Notes under the pieces: model-generated | Databases searched by the model: none | What the model was told of the DNA's origin: nothing | The model's input: only the letters and a program-made list of their open reading frames with translations | Position numbers and translations under genes: made by a program | DNA from: Actinomycetota bacterium | Lineage (GTDB): Bacteria > Actinomycetota > Acidimicrobiia > IMCC26256 > VFJJ01 | Direction of reading: 5' to 3' | DNA: 50,785 nucleotides | Assembly (NCBI GenBank): GCA_009886115.1 | Contig: VFJJ01000064.1 | Span: 1 to 50,785, forward strand | Part shown: piece after piece, positions 15,263 through 24,751 of the stretch | How the letters are laid out: every line of letters begins with the position of its first letter | Numbering within the stretch: the first letter of the stretch is position 1

Positions 15263-16363
15263 ATGGCGGCGAGCTCCCCGGCGGTTGCGCCCATCTACGT
15301 GGTCGCCGGTGGCGACACGACCCTGCGCCACGAGGCGCTGGGCCGGCTCGTCGACGATCTCGTCGGGTCCGACGATCGCAGCCTCGCGCTCGACGAGTTC
15401 GACGTGGCGTCGCCGTCGGCCTCGGTTCGAGCCAGCGTCGACGCATCGGAGCTCCGGGTGGAAGCCGCCGTGGTGCTCACCGCGCTCGATTCGGCGCGCA
15501 CGTTCCCGTTCGGGACGGTCCGGCGCGTCATCGTCGTCCGCAACGCCGGCGTGCTCACGGCCGAGGAGACCAAGCCAGTCATCGGCTACCTCGCCCAGCC
15601 CGAGCCGACCTCCGTCCTCGTCCTCGAGCTCGGTGACAAGGCCCCGTCGGCGGCGCTGGGCAAGGCCCTCACCGCTGCCGGAGCGATCACCGTCGGCGGC
15701 GACGCCAAGCTGGCCGAGGTGCTCGCCGAGCACAGCCGCAGCGCCAATCTGCGTCTCGAACGCGACGCCGTCGAGCTCGTCACCGCCCGTCTCGGTGAGG
15801 ACGCCGGCCGGATACCCGCGCTCGTCGAGGTGCTCATCGCCACGTTCGGGGCGGGGACGCGCCTCGGAGCCGCCGAGGTCGAGCCCTACCTCGGTGAGGC
15901 GGGGGGCGTGCCGGTGTTCGAGCTCACGAACGCCATCGACGAAGGCGATCTCACCCGCGCCCTCACCGTGCTGCACCGTCTCCGTGAAGCCTCGGGCATG
16001 CACCCGCTCCAGCTGATGGCCGTCCTGCACGGCCACTACCGACGTCTGCTTCGTCTCGACGATCCGACGGTGCAGGGCGAGCAGGCCGCGGTGAACGCGT
16101 TGAAGGAGCTCGGGGGACGCCCACCCCACCCGTACGTGGCCAAGAAGGCGCTCCAGCAGGCCCGTGCCCTCGACTCGACCGGGATCAGGGCCGCGTACGA
16201 CCTGCTGGCCCGGGCCGATCGCGACCTGCGCGGCGCCAGCCGTGCGCCCGACGATGCGCTCATCGAGATCCTCGTCACGCGCCTGGTGACCGTGACCCGC
16301 CAACGGCGCCGGGGTCCACCGGGGTCGACGGGCTCGGCTCGCCCGGCGCGGGCCCGACGATGA
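15263..16363 (+). CDS. holA: DNA polymerase III delta subunit
   Basis: 366 residues; ATG 15263 starts 11 bases after folP2. It begins 'YVVAGGDTTLRHEAL' (the degenerate nucleotide-binding strand-loop of HolA), then 'VVLTALDSARTFPFGTVRRVIVVRNAG' and the C-terminal collar helices 'DLLARADRDLRGASRAPDDALIEILVTRL'. HolA is the clamp-loader subunit that opens the beta clamp. Sequence conservation is low in this family, but position between comEC and rpsT/lepA is the usual bacterial order and strengthens the call. The last 20 residues are basic and disordered. Confidence 0.88.
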   Translation: MAASSPAVAPIYVVAGGDTTLRHEALGRLVDDLVGSDDRSLALDEFDVASPSASVRASVDASELRVEAAVVLTALDSARTFPFGTVRRVIVVRNAGVLTAEETKPVIGYLAQPEPTSVLVLELGDKAPSAALGKALTAAGAITVGGDAKLAEVLAEHSRSANLRLERDAVELVTARLGEDAGRIPALVEVLIATFGAGTRLGAAEVEPYLGEAGGVPVFELTNAIDEGDLTRALTVLHRLREASGMHPLQLMAVLHGHYRRLLRLDDPTVQGEQAAVNALKELGGRPPHPYVAKKALQQARALDSTGIRAAYDLLARADRDLRGASRAPDDALIEILVTRLVTVTRQRRRGPPGSTGSARPARARR

Positions 16364-17178
16364 GGCGTCGGCGGTCCTGCCGTCGTGCTCCCGTCGCCGG
16401 CTCGGCCCCGGCCCTGTCGGCGGCGTTGGCGGCGGCCTTGACGGCGACGCTGGCCCTGTCGGCGTGCAGCCCCCGTTCGTCGGGGGGCTCGGGCGCGGCG
16501 ACCACCTCGACCACGCCGTTGTCGTTCGCGGCGCTCGGACAGACCACGACCACCCTCGTCGGGCAGACGACGAGCTCGAGCACCACCACGACCACCGGGC
16601 TCGTCTCCGAGGCCACCGAGGCCACGCTGCCCGGCGAGACGACGACGACGGTTCCGCCGATCGCGCTCGGCGAGATCGCCGCCGACGGCACGATCGTCGT
16701 CGACATCGACGAGAGCTCGACCGCGTTCGTCGCCCGCTTCCGTGCGAACGCCGGCAATCCCTACTACCAGATCCGAACGGCGGAGGAGGTGGGCTTCCTC
16801 GTCGACGTCGAGCTGTACACGGTGGGCGGACAGGGCTGGACCGGCCAGCTCGGCTCGTTCAGCACCGACTGCGAGCTGAACGGGATCTGCGTGTACTTCC
16901 GCCCTCCGGATCAGGGGGAGGTCGAGCTCCCGGCGCGGCTGGCCGAGCCCTTCGGCCGGATCGACATCCGCCAGCTCGACGATTCCGGCATTGCCATCAC
17001 CTTGAGCGATCTCCGGTTTCCTCGCCTCGGGCGCCCCGAGACCTACGTGTTCGACTCGATCGTGCTCGACCTGGTCCCGATCCCGAACACCACCACGACG
17101 ACCGCGACCGCGACCGCGACCACGACCACGACCACGACCACGACGGCCGCGACTCCGACTCCGACGAGCGGGGCGTAG
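16360..17178 (+). CDS. Thr-rich putative lipoprotein
   Basis: 272 residues; the ATG overlaps the holA stop (ATGA). The N-terminus is an Arg-rich signal peptide ending in lipobox L33-S-A-C36, so it is probably a lipoprotein on the outer face of the membrane. After C36 there is a Ser/Thr-rich linker to about residue 105. A globular part (about 106-240) follows, with two cysteines in 'DCELNGIC' and a 'LVPIPN' end, and then a C-terminal run of Thr/Ala. The Thr runs flank the domain on both sides, a pattern common in cell-wall-spanning proteins. I do not recognise the central domain. Confidence 0.7.
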   Translation: MRRRRSCRRAPVAGSAPALSAALAAALTATLALSACSPRSSGGSGAATTSTTPLSFAALGQTTTTLVGQTTSSSTTTTTGLVSEATEATLPGETTTTVPPIALGEIAADGTIVVDIDESSTAFVARFRANAGNPYYQIRTAEEVGFLVDVELYTVGGQGWTGQLGSFSTDCELNGICVYFRPPDQGEVELPARLAEPFGRIDIRQLDDSGIAITLSDLRFPRLGRPETYVFDSIVLDLVPIPNTTTTTATATATTTTTTTTTAATPTPTSGA

Positions 17179-17187
17179 ACGCGAATC

Positions 17188-17213
17188 GAGGGCCGCTCGT
17201 GAGCGCGGCCCTC
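17188..17213 (+). terminator. probable terminator after the lipoprotein gene
   Basis: GAGGGCCGC pairs with GCGGCCCTC (9 bp, 8-base loop) 9 bases after the stop. It has no T-tract, as is usual for high-GC actinobacteria. It faces a second GC hairpin at about 17252-17275 that would end rpsT from the other side. Confidence 0.5.
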
Positions 17214-17251
17214 GGTGACGGCGAATCAGTACGACGGAGGGTCGATGCGAC

Positions 17252-17275
17252 GGTGCTGGCGCCGCCCCGTGGGCC
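17252..17275 (-). terminator. probable rpsT terminator hairpin
   Basis: A GC-rich imperfect hairpin (GGCGCCCC and GGGGCGGCGCC, one unpaired G) lies 21 bases after the rpsT stop on the minus strand, lacking a U-tract. Confidence 0.4.
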
Positions 17276-17296
17276 GGGGCGCCGGTGGCCGTCGAC

Positions 17297-17563
17297 TCAG
17301 CTGCTGACCTTCTGCAGCTTGGCGATGCGCTTGGCCAGACGGGACTTGCGGCGCGCGGCCTGGTTCTTGTGGATGACGCCCTTGGTCGCTGCCTTGTCCA
17401 GGCGCTTCTGGGCCAACTGCCACAGGGCACCGGCGTCGTCGCCCACCGCGCCGGCCTCGGCGTTCTTCTCGCGGGTGCGCAGCTCGGACTTGGTCGCCTT
17501 GTTGCGCACGCGGCGGATCTCGTTCTGACGGATCCGCTTGATCTGGCTCTTGATGTTCGCCAT
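17297..17563 (-). CDS. rpsT: 30S ribosomal protein S20
   Basis: 88 residues starting '[15 protein letters not shown]', highly basic and helical, with '[19 protein letters not shown]' at the C-terminus. This is the typical S20 length and composition. S20 binds the 5' domain of 16S rRNA early in 30S assembly. A much longer open frame continues upstream of the ATG but runs antisense through lepA and is not coding. It is divergent from lepA with a 249-base spacer, and close linkage of rpsT, holA and lepA is common in bacteria. S20 represses its own translation in Escherichia coli; whether it does so here cannot be seen. Confidence 0.96.
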   Translation of the reverse strand: MANIKSQIKRIRQNEIRRVRNKATKSELRTREKNAEAGAVGDDAGALWQLAQKRLDKAATKGVIHKNQAARRKSRLAKRIAKLQKVSS

Positions 17564-17627
17564 GGTGCTTGGAGGACTCCCGCGGTGGATGCGTTGGGCG
17601 TTCGTGGTCGATCGCCACGGTCTTCTC

Positions 17628-17654
17628 GGAACTGCTGGGTTCTGGAACTGCTGG
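17628..17654. repeat. 11-bp direct repeat GGAACTGCTGG, period 16
   Basis: Copies at 17628-17638 and 17644-17654 lie in the divergent rpsT/lepA promoter spacer (17564-17812). No other feature is recognised in that spacer. It could be a regulator site or chance. Confidence 0.45.
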
Positions 17655-17812
17655 ACCTTCGGTGCGGCTGTCGGGCGGATCGACGGATCCGAACCGAGTG
17701 CGGCACGGCCGGCGAAGGGTAGCAGGCCAACGCGAGCTGGGTCGCAGCGTGCCCTCGTGGGCCGACTACCCTCGAAGTTCCCACCTGTCGAGCCTGGCGG
17801 ACGAACGCGACC

Positions 17813-19618
17813 GTGAGCACTCCCTCCCCGTTGGTGGTCCCCCAGGACCGTCTGCGCGCCATCTCGGTCATCGCCCACATCGACCACGGCAAGAGCACCC
17901 TGGCCGATCGGCTGCTCGAGATGTGCGGCGCTGTCGACCCCCGCAACATGCGCGCCCAGTACCTCGACTCCATGGACCTCGAACGCGAGCGTGGGATCAC
18001 GATCAAGGCGCAGAACGTGCGTCTGCACCATCGCGGCTACGCCATCAGCCTCATCGACACGCCGGGGCACGTCGACTTCGGCTATGAGGTCTCGCGGTCG
18101 TTGGCCGCCTGCGAGGGCGTGATCCTGCTCGTCGACGCGTCGCAGGGGATCGAGGCCCAGACGCTGGCCAACTGCTACCAGGCCATCGAGCACGATCTCA
18201 CGATCGTGGCGGCCCTGAACAAGATCGACCTCCCCGCAGCCGATCCCGACCGGTACGCCGGCGAGATCGAGAAGGTGCTCGGCATCCCGGCCGAGGAGAT
18301 CCTCCGCATCTCGGCCAAGACCGGGGCGGGCGTCGAAGCCCTCCTCGACGCGGTGATCGACCGGGTGCCCGCACCCAAGGGCGATCCGAACGCGCCCTTG
18401 CAGGCCCTCATCTTCGACTCGCTCTACGACCCCTACCGAGGCGTGATCTCCGCGGTGCGGGTCTTCAACGGGACCCTGGTCTCGGGCTCGAAGGTCCTGT
18501 TCGTCCAGGCGGGCGACACCCACGAGGCCGAAGAGATCGGGTATCGCCTCCCGGCCAACTCGCCCGTCGACCGTCTGTCGCCCGGCGAGGTGGGCTACCT
18601 GATCGCCGGGATCAAGGATGTCGGCCAGGCCAAGGTGGGCGAGACCGTCACCACCACGACCAGGCCGGCCGCCGAGCTCTCGGGCTATCGCGAACCCAAG
18701 CCGATGGTGTTCTGCGGCCTGTACCCGGTGGAGGGCGACGAGTACCCGAACCTCCGCGACGCGCTCGACAAGCTCCGCCTCAACGACTCGTCGTTCACCT
18801 TCGAGCCCGAGACCTCGGGCGCGCTGGGCTTCGGGTTCCGCTGCGGCTTCCTCGGCTTGTTGCACATGGAGATCGTGCGTGAGCGCCTCGAACGCGAGTA
18901 CGACCTGTCACTGGTCGCGACGGCCCCGAGCGTCGAGTACCAGGCGTTCCTCGTCGACGGGCGGATGGAGGTCATCGACAACCCCTCGTCGATGCCCGAG
19001 CCGTCGAAGCTCGATCACATCGAGGAGCCCTTCGTGGCCATCTCGATCATCACGCCCACCGAGTTCCTCGGGTCGATCATGGACCTGGCCCAAGGACGGC
19101 GGGGCGAGATGAAGAAGATGGACTACATCTCGCCGGAGCGGGTCGAGATCCACTACGAGATCCCGCTGGGCGAGATCGTCATGGATTTCTTCGATCAGAT
19201 GAAGTCGCGCTCTCGCGGATACGCGTCACTCGACTACGAGCCGGCCGGCTACCGCACCTCGAGCCTGGTCAAGGTCGACGTGCTGTTGAACGGCGTTCCG
19301 GTCGACGCGTTCTCGACGATCGTGCATCGTGATCGGGCCAGCGACTACGGCAAGAAGATGGCATCGAAGCTCAGGGAGCTCATCCCTCGACAGCTCTTCG
19401 ACGTGCCCATCCAGGCCGCCATCGGCGGGCGGATCATCGCCAGGGAGACCGTCAAGGCCAAGCGCAAGGACGTGTTGGCCAAGTGCTACGGCGGCGACAT
19501 CACCCGCAAGCGCAAGCTCCTCGAGAAGCAAAAAGAAGGCAAGAAGCGGATGAAGAACATCGGCCGCGTCGAAGTCCCCCAAGAGGCCTTCATCTCCGCC
19601 CTCCGCCTCGACGACTGA
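17813..19618 (+). CDS. lepA: elongation factor 4 (LepA) GTPase
   Basis: 601 residues from GTG 17813, the standard LepA length. G1 is 'AHIDHGKST', switch 'RERGITIK', G3 'DTPGHVDF' and G4 'NKID'. The C-terminal LepA-specific domain is intact ('[20 protein letters not shown]' and '[19 protein letters not shown]'). The protein binds the ribosome and promotes back-translocation or initiation-complex biogenesis. An ATG-less start is accepted because conserved sequence begins within 15 residues. Confidence 0.97.
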   Translation: MSTPSPLVVPQDRLRAISVIAHIDHGKSTLADRLLEMCGAVDPRNMRAQYLDSMDLERERGITIKAQNVRLHHRGYAISLIDTPGHVDFGYEVSRSLAACEGVILLVDASQGIEAQTLANCYQAIEHDLTIVAALNKIDLPAADPDRYAGEIEKVLGIPAEEILRISAKTGAGVEALLDAVIDRVPAPKGDPNAPLQALIFDSLYDPYRGVISAVRVFNGTLVSGSKVLFVQAGDTHEAEEIGYRLPANSPVDRLSPGEVGYLIAGIKDVGQAKVGETVTTTTRPAAELSGYREPKPMVFCGLYPVEGDEYPNLRDALDKLRLNDSSFTFEPETSGALGFGFRCGFLGLLHMEIVRERLEREYDLSLVATAPSVEYQAFLVDGRMEVIDNPSSMPEPSKLDHIEEPFVAISIITPTEFLGSIMDLAQGRRGEMKKMDYISPERVEIHYEIPLGEIVMDFFDQMKSRSRGYASLDYEPAGYRTSSLVKVDVLLNGVPVDAFSTIVHRDRASDYGKKMASKLRELIPRQLFDVPIQAAIGGRIIARETVKAKRKDVLAKCYGGDITRKRKLLEKQKEGKKRMKNIGRVEVPQEAFISALRLDD

Positions 19619-19894
19619 CAGCGTCGGCGGGCGGCCGGCCGGGTTCGTGGCCGTGGTCGGGTCGCGTCGGTGGCCTTCGAGGCCGAGGCGTCGGGTGGGC
19701 CTCGAGCCGATCCGATCTAGTCGTGAGCGCGCCTGTGGTCGATGTTCGGCGAAGGGCAACGACGCCGAGATCTCGTGGGGCGCCTGGTTGGCACTACCGC
19801 CGTATCACGAATCGGTCGACTGACACGAAGCTGTTGAAGAACATCGGAGATGTTCTCGGATCGGGCACTTCCGCGGCCTACATCTCGGCTTCGG
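19619..19894. other. gene-free stretch after lepA
   Basis: No coding frame with credible start and composition is seen. 19780-19860 is AT-richer than its surroundings and contains an 8-bp-arm dyad (19838-19856). Confidence 0.5.
19838..19856. promoter_or_regulatory. 8-bp-arm dyad AGAACATC-GGA-GATGTTCT
   Basis: A perfect inverted repeat with a 3-base centre. It could be an operator for a dimeric regulator or a short hairpin terminator for the minus-strand small frame next to it. The half-site spacing does not fit the actinobacterial LexA box. Confidence 0.4.
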
Positions 19895-20155
19895 CTACTC
19901 GTCGGGCTCGGGCTGAGCCGATGCCGATGGAGTGCCGGCCGAGGGGGCGCCAGCTCGCGAAAGGCTCGCGGCGTAGAGATGCTGACCGACCTCGCTGACC
20001 AGGGCGGTGTCGCTCGATGCCCGGATGGCGGGGGCGCCGGGGCTGCCGCCGGGACCTGCAGACGGGTCGACGCTCTGGATCGTGGCCGTGGTGGCCAGGG
20101 CCGAGGACGCCATGTTGAGGGTTGAGAGTTGAGCTGCCGCCGCTTGTATTTGCAC
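19895..20155 (-). CDS. possible small hypothetical protein
   Basis: 86 residues from GTG 20155. Most codons after the first dozen end in G or C as in neighbouring genes, and the first codons are AT-rich as at real starts, but no good ribosome-binding site is seen. The N-terminal 'LSTLNMASSALATTATI' and 'SSDTALVSEVGQHLYAASL' faintly recall the ends of flagellar rod proteins of the FlgC type, with the middle missing. The rest is Pro/Ala/Ser-rich. It follows the LLM-class gene by 61 bases on the same strand. It may be non-coding. Confidence 0.3.
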   Translation of the reverse strand: MQIQAAAAQLSTLNMASSALATTATIQSVDPSAGPGGSPGAPAIRASSDTALVSEVGQHLYAASLSRAGAPSAGTPSASAQPEPDE

Positions 20156-20216
20156 GTCTGGTGTATCGACGCCCGAGTGGCTCAAGCCTGAGCCCCGGGG
20201 GCGCTCGGGCGACCGG

Positions 20217-21314
20217 TTAGGAAGCAATGCCCGAGATGACCCGGAGCTGCTGGGCAACGTCGGCCCAGCGTTGTGCAGCGTCGGGACGGGTCTGCCACAT
20301 CGAGGTCGCGAAGTGCGAGACGACCCGGTCGGCCAGACCCTGATAGCGATCGACGAGCGCGGCGGGAAGCCCGTTCCACGTGGCTTCGACCGCGTACTCG
20401 GCCAGCATCTCGTCGGTGAACGCTGCCGCCATGGCCGTGTGGTCGCCGGCCTTGAGACGCCCCTGGAGCTCCTCGCGCATCGCGCCCCAGCCGTGCACGT
20501 CGAGGCTCGGCTGGTACGCCGGTGTCGTGGCGTACCATGCCAGCTGCTGGCGGACGGCCGACCGTTGCGGGGCTCGCTCGTCCTCAGAATCGCCGACGAT
20601 CACGAAGCACGGGGCGCACACGGTGAACGGCGAGGCTCCGGGCCCGCTCCGCTCCGACGCCCGAACCTCCCGAACTTCCCGAACTTCCCGGCCCGCCCGG
20701 CCCGCCCGGCCCGCCTGCACCGCAGGCATGATCACCTCGGCCAGCGACCGCCGGGAGTGGAAGGGGTGCACGTGCAGACCGTCGGCGACCTCGCCGGCCA
20801 CCCGGGCCATCCGCGGACCCACGGCGCCGAGCCAGATGGGGACGTCGGGCCAGTCGTGAACCGGGGGCGTGAGCGTCGGGGGCAACAGCGTGTGCTGGTA
20901 GAACTCGCCCTCGAAGCGCAGCGGAGCCCGTTGGGCGAAGGCGTCGAAGATCGCCCGCAGCGCCAGCACGTACTCGCGCAGGCGCGCTGCAGGACGCGAG
21001 CCGTCGACCGAGAAACGGCGAGCGTTGTGGATGGGGATCTGCGACCCGAGGCCGAGCACGAAACGTCCGCGCGATGCCTCGGCGAGCTCCCACGCCATCT
21101 GCGCCGTGACCATGGGGGAACGGGGGAAGGCCAGCGCGACCGCCGTCCCCAGCGTGACGCGACGGGTGCTCACGGCGGCGATGGCCGATCCGAGGTACGC
21201 CTCCCGGCCGCCCTCGAGGAACCAGAGCCCGTCGAAGCCGAGCCGGTCGACGAGCGAGGCCGCTTCGGCGACGTCGAGCAGGGGGGAGGAAGGCAGGGCG
21301 ACGTCGAAGAGCAT
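20217..21314 (-). CDS. LLM-class (luciferase-like, probably F420-dependent) oxidoreductase
   Basis: 365 residues, soluble TIM-barrel of the bacterial luciferase superfamily. It begins 'MLFDVALPSSPLLDVAEAAS', with 'GFDGLWFLE', 'RVTLGTAVALAFPRSPMVTAQ', 'RGRFVLGLGSQ' and 'IWLGAVGPRMARVAGEVADG', all typical of F420-dependent LLM proteins in actinobacteria (TIGR03617-like). Substrate is unknown. Residues about 200-222 form a low-complexity insert of Gly-Arg-Ala and Arg-Glu-Val repeats, encoded by short tandem repeats (about 20668-20715). Divergent from menB with a 48-base spacer, so the promoters must overlap. Confidence 0.85.
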   Translation of the reverse strand: MLFDVALPSSPLLDVAEAASLVDRLGFDGLWFLEGGREAYLGSAIAAVSTRRVTLGTAVALAFPRSPMVTAQMAWELAEASRGRFVLGLGSQIPIHNARRFSVDGSRPAARLREYVLALRAIFDAFAQRAPLRFEGEFYQHTLLPPTLTPPVHDWPDVPIWLGAVGPRMARVAGEVADGLHVHPFHSRRSLAEVIMPAVQAGRAGRAGREVREVREVRASERSGPGASPFTVCAPCFVIVGDSEDERAPQRSAVRQQLAWYATTPAYQPSLDVHGWGAMREELQGRLKAGDHTAMAAAFTDEMLAEYAVEATWNGLPAALVDRYQGLADRVVSHFATSMWQTRPDAAQRWADVAQQLRVISGIAS

Positions 21315-21362
21315 GGGGTCCGCTTCGGTAGGTGATCGGAGCCGGCCGCTACCGTAAACCGC

Positions 21363-22271
21363 ATGACCACGACCGCTCCCGACGCTGGGTCGCCCACGAC
21401 CACCGCCTCGGCCAACCCCATCCGGGGCGGCGCCGACTGGGTTCGTCACACCGACGGTTCCTTCGCCGACGACACCGACGTCCGCTACGAAACGGCGCAC
21501 TTCCCCGACGGCGCCATCGCCAAGATCACCATCTGCCGACCCGAGGTGCGCAACGCCTTCCGTCCCCGCACGCTCAACGAGTTGCGCGACGCGTTCGAGG
21601 TGGCACGCGACGATCCGACCGTCGGGGTGATCATCCTCACCGGCGAAGGCCACGAGGCGTTCTGCAGCGGCGGCGATCAGCGGGTGCGCGGCGACGACGG
21701 CTACAAGGACGAGCACGGGATCGGCCGGCTCAACGTGCTCGACCTCCAGGTGCAGATCCGGCGGTGCCCCAAGCCGGTCGTGGCCATGGTCGCCGGCTAC
21801 GCCATCGGTGGTGGTCACGTGCTGCACGTCGTGTGCGACCTCACCGTCGCCGCCGACAACGCCCGCTTCGGCCAGACCGGCCCCCGGGTGGGTTCGTTCG
21901 ACGGGGGGTTCGGCTCGGGGCTGCTCGCTCGGCACGTGGGGCAGAAGAAGGCCCGCGAGATCTGGTTCCTCTGCGAGCAGTACGACGCTGCAGCGGCGCT
22001 CGACATGGGCCTCGTGAACACGGTCGTTCCCCTGGCGGAGCTGGAGGAGACGACGGTCGCGTGGTGCCGGAAGATGCTCACGCACTCGCCGCTGGCCCTA
22101 CGGATGCTGAAGGCCTCGATGAACGCAGCCGACGACGGGCTCGCCGGTATCCAACAGCTCGCCGGCGACGCGACCCTCTTGTACTACCTGTCGGAGGAGG
22201 CCCAGGAGGGCCGTAACGCCTACGTCGAGAAGCGCCGGCCGGAGTTCGAGCGATTCCCCAAGCGTCCCTAA
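21363..22271 (+). CDS. menB: 1,4-dihydroxy-2-naphthoyl-CoA synthase
   Basis: 302 residues, crotonase fold. It closes the second ring in menaquinone synthesis from o-succinylbenzoyl-CoA. Diagnostic segments are '[15 protein letters not shown]' and '[23 protein letters not shown]', followed by '[16 protein letters not shown]' with the catalytic Asp of the MenB type, and '[10 protein letters not shown]'. The N-terminus is about 25 residues longer than many homologues and Thr/Ala-rich. menD follows after 15 bases, so the two are probably one transcript. Confidence 0.96.
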   Translation: MTTTAPDAGSPTTTASANPIRGGADWVRHTDGSFADDTDVRYETAHFPDGAIAKITICRPEVRNAFRPRTLNELRDAFEVARDDPTVGVIILTGEGHEAFCSGGDQRVRGDDGYKDEHGIGRLNVLDLQVQIRRCPKPVVAMVAGYAIGGGHVLHVVCDLTVAADNARFGQTGPRVGSFDGGFGSGLLARHVGQKKAREIWFLCEQYDAAAALDMGLVNTVVPLAELEETTVAWCRKMLTHSPLALRMLKASMNAADDGLAGIQQLAGDATLLYYLSEEAQEGRNAYVEKRRPEFERFPKRP

Positions 22272-22286
22272 GCGGTCGACCCTTCG

Positions 22287-24185
22287 ATGGCCACCAACCG
22301 CGGGCTGGGCCCGAGCGCTGACGACCACTCGGAACACGATGTCGACGCGCAGACGGCATTCGTCCGCACCGTCGTGGATGAGTGGGTGCGGGGTGGGCTC
22401 ACCGACGCGGTGGTGGCGCCTGGCTCACGCAACACGCCGTTGTCGATGGGCCTGCTGGGCGACGGGCGGGTGCGCGTGCACGTGCACGTCGACGAGCGAT
22501 CGGCGGGTTTCCTCGCCCTGGGTCTGACCAAGGCCACGGGTCGGGCCACGGTCGTGGTGTGCACCTCGGGCTCGGCCACGGTGAACCTGCACCCGGCCGT
22601 CGTCGAAGCCCATCACGGACAGGTCGCGTTGGTGGTGTGCACGGCCGACCGGCCCTGGGAGCTGCACGACACCGGGGCGCAGCAGACCATGCGCCAGCAC
22701 GGTCTGTACGGCGACGCCGTGCGCTGGGCGAGCGACGTCCCGGTGGCCGACTGGTCGGCTCGGAGCGCCTGGCGACCGCTTGCGGCCCGGGCGCTGCTCG
22801 ACGCGATGGGCGGACCGGGCCGCCCCCCGGGGCCGGTGCACCTGAACCTGGCCTTCCGGGAGCCGCTCGTGCTTCGAGGAGCGCCCGCGCCCGTGGTCGA
22901 GGGTCGGCCCGGCGGTGCCCCGTGGGTCGTATCGACCGCCATCGGCACCCGGCGAGCCGAGGCAGGCAGGGGGCCCGTCGCCGGTGCGGCCGCGGCCGAC
23001 GTGGCCCAGATGGCTCTTCGCCCGTTGGCTTCGAGGGGGGTCCTGGTGCTTGGGGCGGGCGCCGACGGGTGGCTCTCGGGAGGCGACGTCGAGCGGTTCG
23101 TCGCCAGCGCCGGGTGGCCGGTGCTCGCCGACGCCCTCTCGGGTCTACGGCTCCCGACCGTCGGCGTGGTCACGGCCTACGAGGCCATGCTGCGGTCGCC
23201 CGTCTTCGCCACGAATCACCGGCCCGAGGTCGTGGTCCGGGTCGGGGCCCCGCTCACCTCGAAGGTGACCACCCAGTGGCTCGCCGAAGCGCCCCACATC
23301 GTCGTCGATCCCCGTGCCGGGTGGGTCGACCCCACGCGAAGCGCTGTCGAGCGTGTGGCTGACGATCCCGCGCTGTTCCTGTCGAGCGTCGCGGTCCGAC
23401 TCGATCCCTCGTGGGCCGCGTCGTGGAGCACAGCCGACGCGCTCGCCCGGGCGGCCATCGACGACGCCATCGCCGGCTTCGGTGACGAGCTGTTCGAGGG
23501 ACGCGTCGCGTGCGACGTGGCCCAGGCCGTTCCCGACGGGGCGACCCTGGTGGTGGCGTCTTCGATGCCCGTGCGCGACCTCGAGGCGTTCATGCGACCT
23601 CGGGAACCCTTGCGGGTCATGGCGAATCGGGGGTTGAACGGGATCGACGGGTTCGTCTCCACCGTGATCGGCGTGGCGTTGGGGTCACCCCGGTCGTCCA
23701 CCGTCGGGCTCTGCGGCGATCTGGCGTTCCTGCACGACGCCAACGGGCTCATCGGAGCGCGACAGCGCGGCGTCGACGCCGTGCTCGTCGTCGTCGACAA
23801 CGACGGTGGCGGGATCTTCTCGTTCCTCCCCCAGGCCGACCTCGCCGATCAGGCGATGTTCGAGACCCTCTGGGGAACCCCCCACGGTGTCGATCTCGCG
23901 GCGCTGGCCGCGGCGCACGGGGTGCCCACGGCCATCGTGCGCAGCGCCGCCGACGTCGGGCCTTCGGTCGCTGCCGCAGTGGCCGCCGGGGGAGTGCGTG
24001 TGGTGCTCGTTCGCACCGACCGCCGTCGCAACGTCGACCAGCACCGAGCCGTCTGGCTGGCGGTCGATCAGCGGTTGGGCGAGAACGCGTTGCGCAGCTC
24101 CACGAGCACGTCGGCCACGGCGTCGAGCATCGTGTCGTCGCCGGAATCGAACGCCGCGACGAGACGCTCGTTGCAGAAGTCGTAG
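22287..24185 (+). CDS. menD: SEPHCHC synthase (MenD), thiamine-diphosphate enzyme
   Basis: 632 residues. It joins 2-oxoglutarate and isochorismate in menaquinone synthesis. The N-terminal part has 'VVAPGSRNTPLSMGLL', 'HVDERSAGFLALGLTKATGR' and 'CTSGSATVNLHPAVVEAH'. The C-terminal ThDP-binding part has 'CGDLAFLHDANGL' and 'VVVDNDGGGIFSFLPQA'. Family proteins end near 'AVDQRLGEN'. Here about 33 extra residues, Ser/Thr-rich, continue and overlap the convergent FliS-like gene by 118 bases. That tail is probably a by-product of a lost stop and not a domain. Confidence 0.95.
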   Translation: MATNRGLGPSADDHSEHDVDAQTAFVRTVVDEWVRGGLTDAVVAPGSRNTPLSMGLLGDGRVRVHVHVDERSAGFLALGLTKATGRATVVVCTSGSATVNLHPAVVEAHHGQVALVVCTADRPWELHDTGAQQTMRQHGLYGDAVRWASDVPVADWSARSAWRPLAARALLDAMGGPGRPPGPVHLNLAFREPLVLRGAPAPVVEGRPGGAPWVVSTAIGTRRAEAGRGPVAGAAAADVAQMALRPLASRGVLVLGAGADGWLSGGDVERFVASAGWPVLADALSGLRLPTVGVVTAYEAMLRSPVFATNHRPEVVVRVGAPLTSKVTTQWLAEAPHIVVDPRAGWVDPTRSAVERVADDPALFLSSVAVRLDPSWAASWSTADALARAAIDDAIAGFGDELFEGRVACDVAQAVPDGATLVVASSMPVRDLEAFMRPREPLRVMANRGLNGIDGFVSTVIGVALGSPRSSTVGLCGDLAFLHDANGLIGARQRGVDAVLVVVDNDGGGIFSFLPQADLADQAMFETLWGTPHGVDLAALAAAHGVPTAIVRSAADVGPSVAAAVAAGGVRVVLVRTDRRRNVDQHRAVWLAVDQRLGENALRSSTSTSATASSIVSSPESNAATRRSLQKS

Positions 24186-24580
24186 AGCGCGCACAGCACG
24201 TCGACGGTGGCGGCTTCGGGATCGTCGTCGAGGTCGTGCACCTCGGCCAGCGCTCGGAGCTCGGTCAGCATCCGCCGGGCCCGGCCGATCTCGTTCTGGG
24301 CGATCGCCTGGAGCGCCGAGCTCTCGTTGAGCAGTGCCCGACGGGCCCGCGCCAGCGACTGGAGCGCCGAGTCGGCAAGGGTGAAGCGCAGGGTCTGCGC
24401 CGCGAGGCCCCAGTCGTAGGACTCACAGCTGACCGTTCCACGGCGGTCGAACAGCTCGGCGCCGAAGCCGGGCTCGACCTCCATCTCGTCGGGCAGCACC
24501 AGCTCACCGGGGACGGCGAAGAGCGGCTCGGCGGTCAGGTCGATGAGAACCGGGCAGGCATAGGTCGGACGAACGAGCAT
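24068..24580 (-). CDS. hypothetical protein with FliS-like C-terminal helical part
   Basis: 170 residues from ATG 24580, chosen because GGAG lies 5 bases upstream; two GTG codons just before it are alternatives. Residues about 65-165 are helical, and 'LCALYDFCNERLVAAFDSGD' followed by 'VLVELRNAF' resembles the last two helices of the flagellin chaperone FliS. The N-terminal 60 residues ('VRPTYACPVLIDLTAEPLFAVPGELVLPD') are beta-rich and unlike FliS. No other flagellar gene is recognised with confidence nearby. It converges on menD with a 118-base overlap. The FliS relation is an inference from a short match, so the function should be treated as unknown. Confidence 0.6.
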   Translation of the reverse strand: MLVRPTYACPVLIDLTAEPLFAVPGELVLPDEMEVEPGFGAELFDRRGTVSCESYDWGLAAQTLRFTLADSALQSLARARRALLNESSALQAIAQNEIGRARRMLTELRALAEVHDLDDDPEAATVDVLCALYDFCNERLVAAFDSGDDTMLDAVADVLVELRNAFSPNR

Positions 24581-24751
24581 CACCACTCCAAGAGAGCGTC
24601 GGAGGCCTGGGTTGCCGTCGAAGAGGCCCCAGCCCGTGTGATGGTCAATCCGTGACCAGTTTACGAATCCGTCAGCGCCCCTGGTATCGGCGGATGGCAG
24701 GCGGTCCTTGAGGCCGATCTCACCGTGCGTGGCGTCCCGCGCCGGCGCCCG

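Noticed and set aside
17097-17178. CRISPR-like or minisatellite array in the ACC/GAC-rich end of the lipoprotein gene
   Set aside because: It is an in-frame Thr/Ala codon run with no spacers; no CRISPR array exists in the window.
19838-19856. LexA/SOS box
   Set aside because: The dyad has GAAC and GTTC halves but nine bases between them; the actinobacterial SOS box has four.
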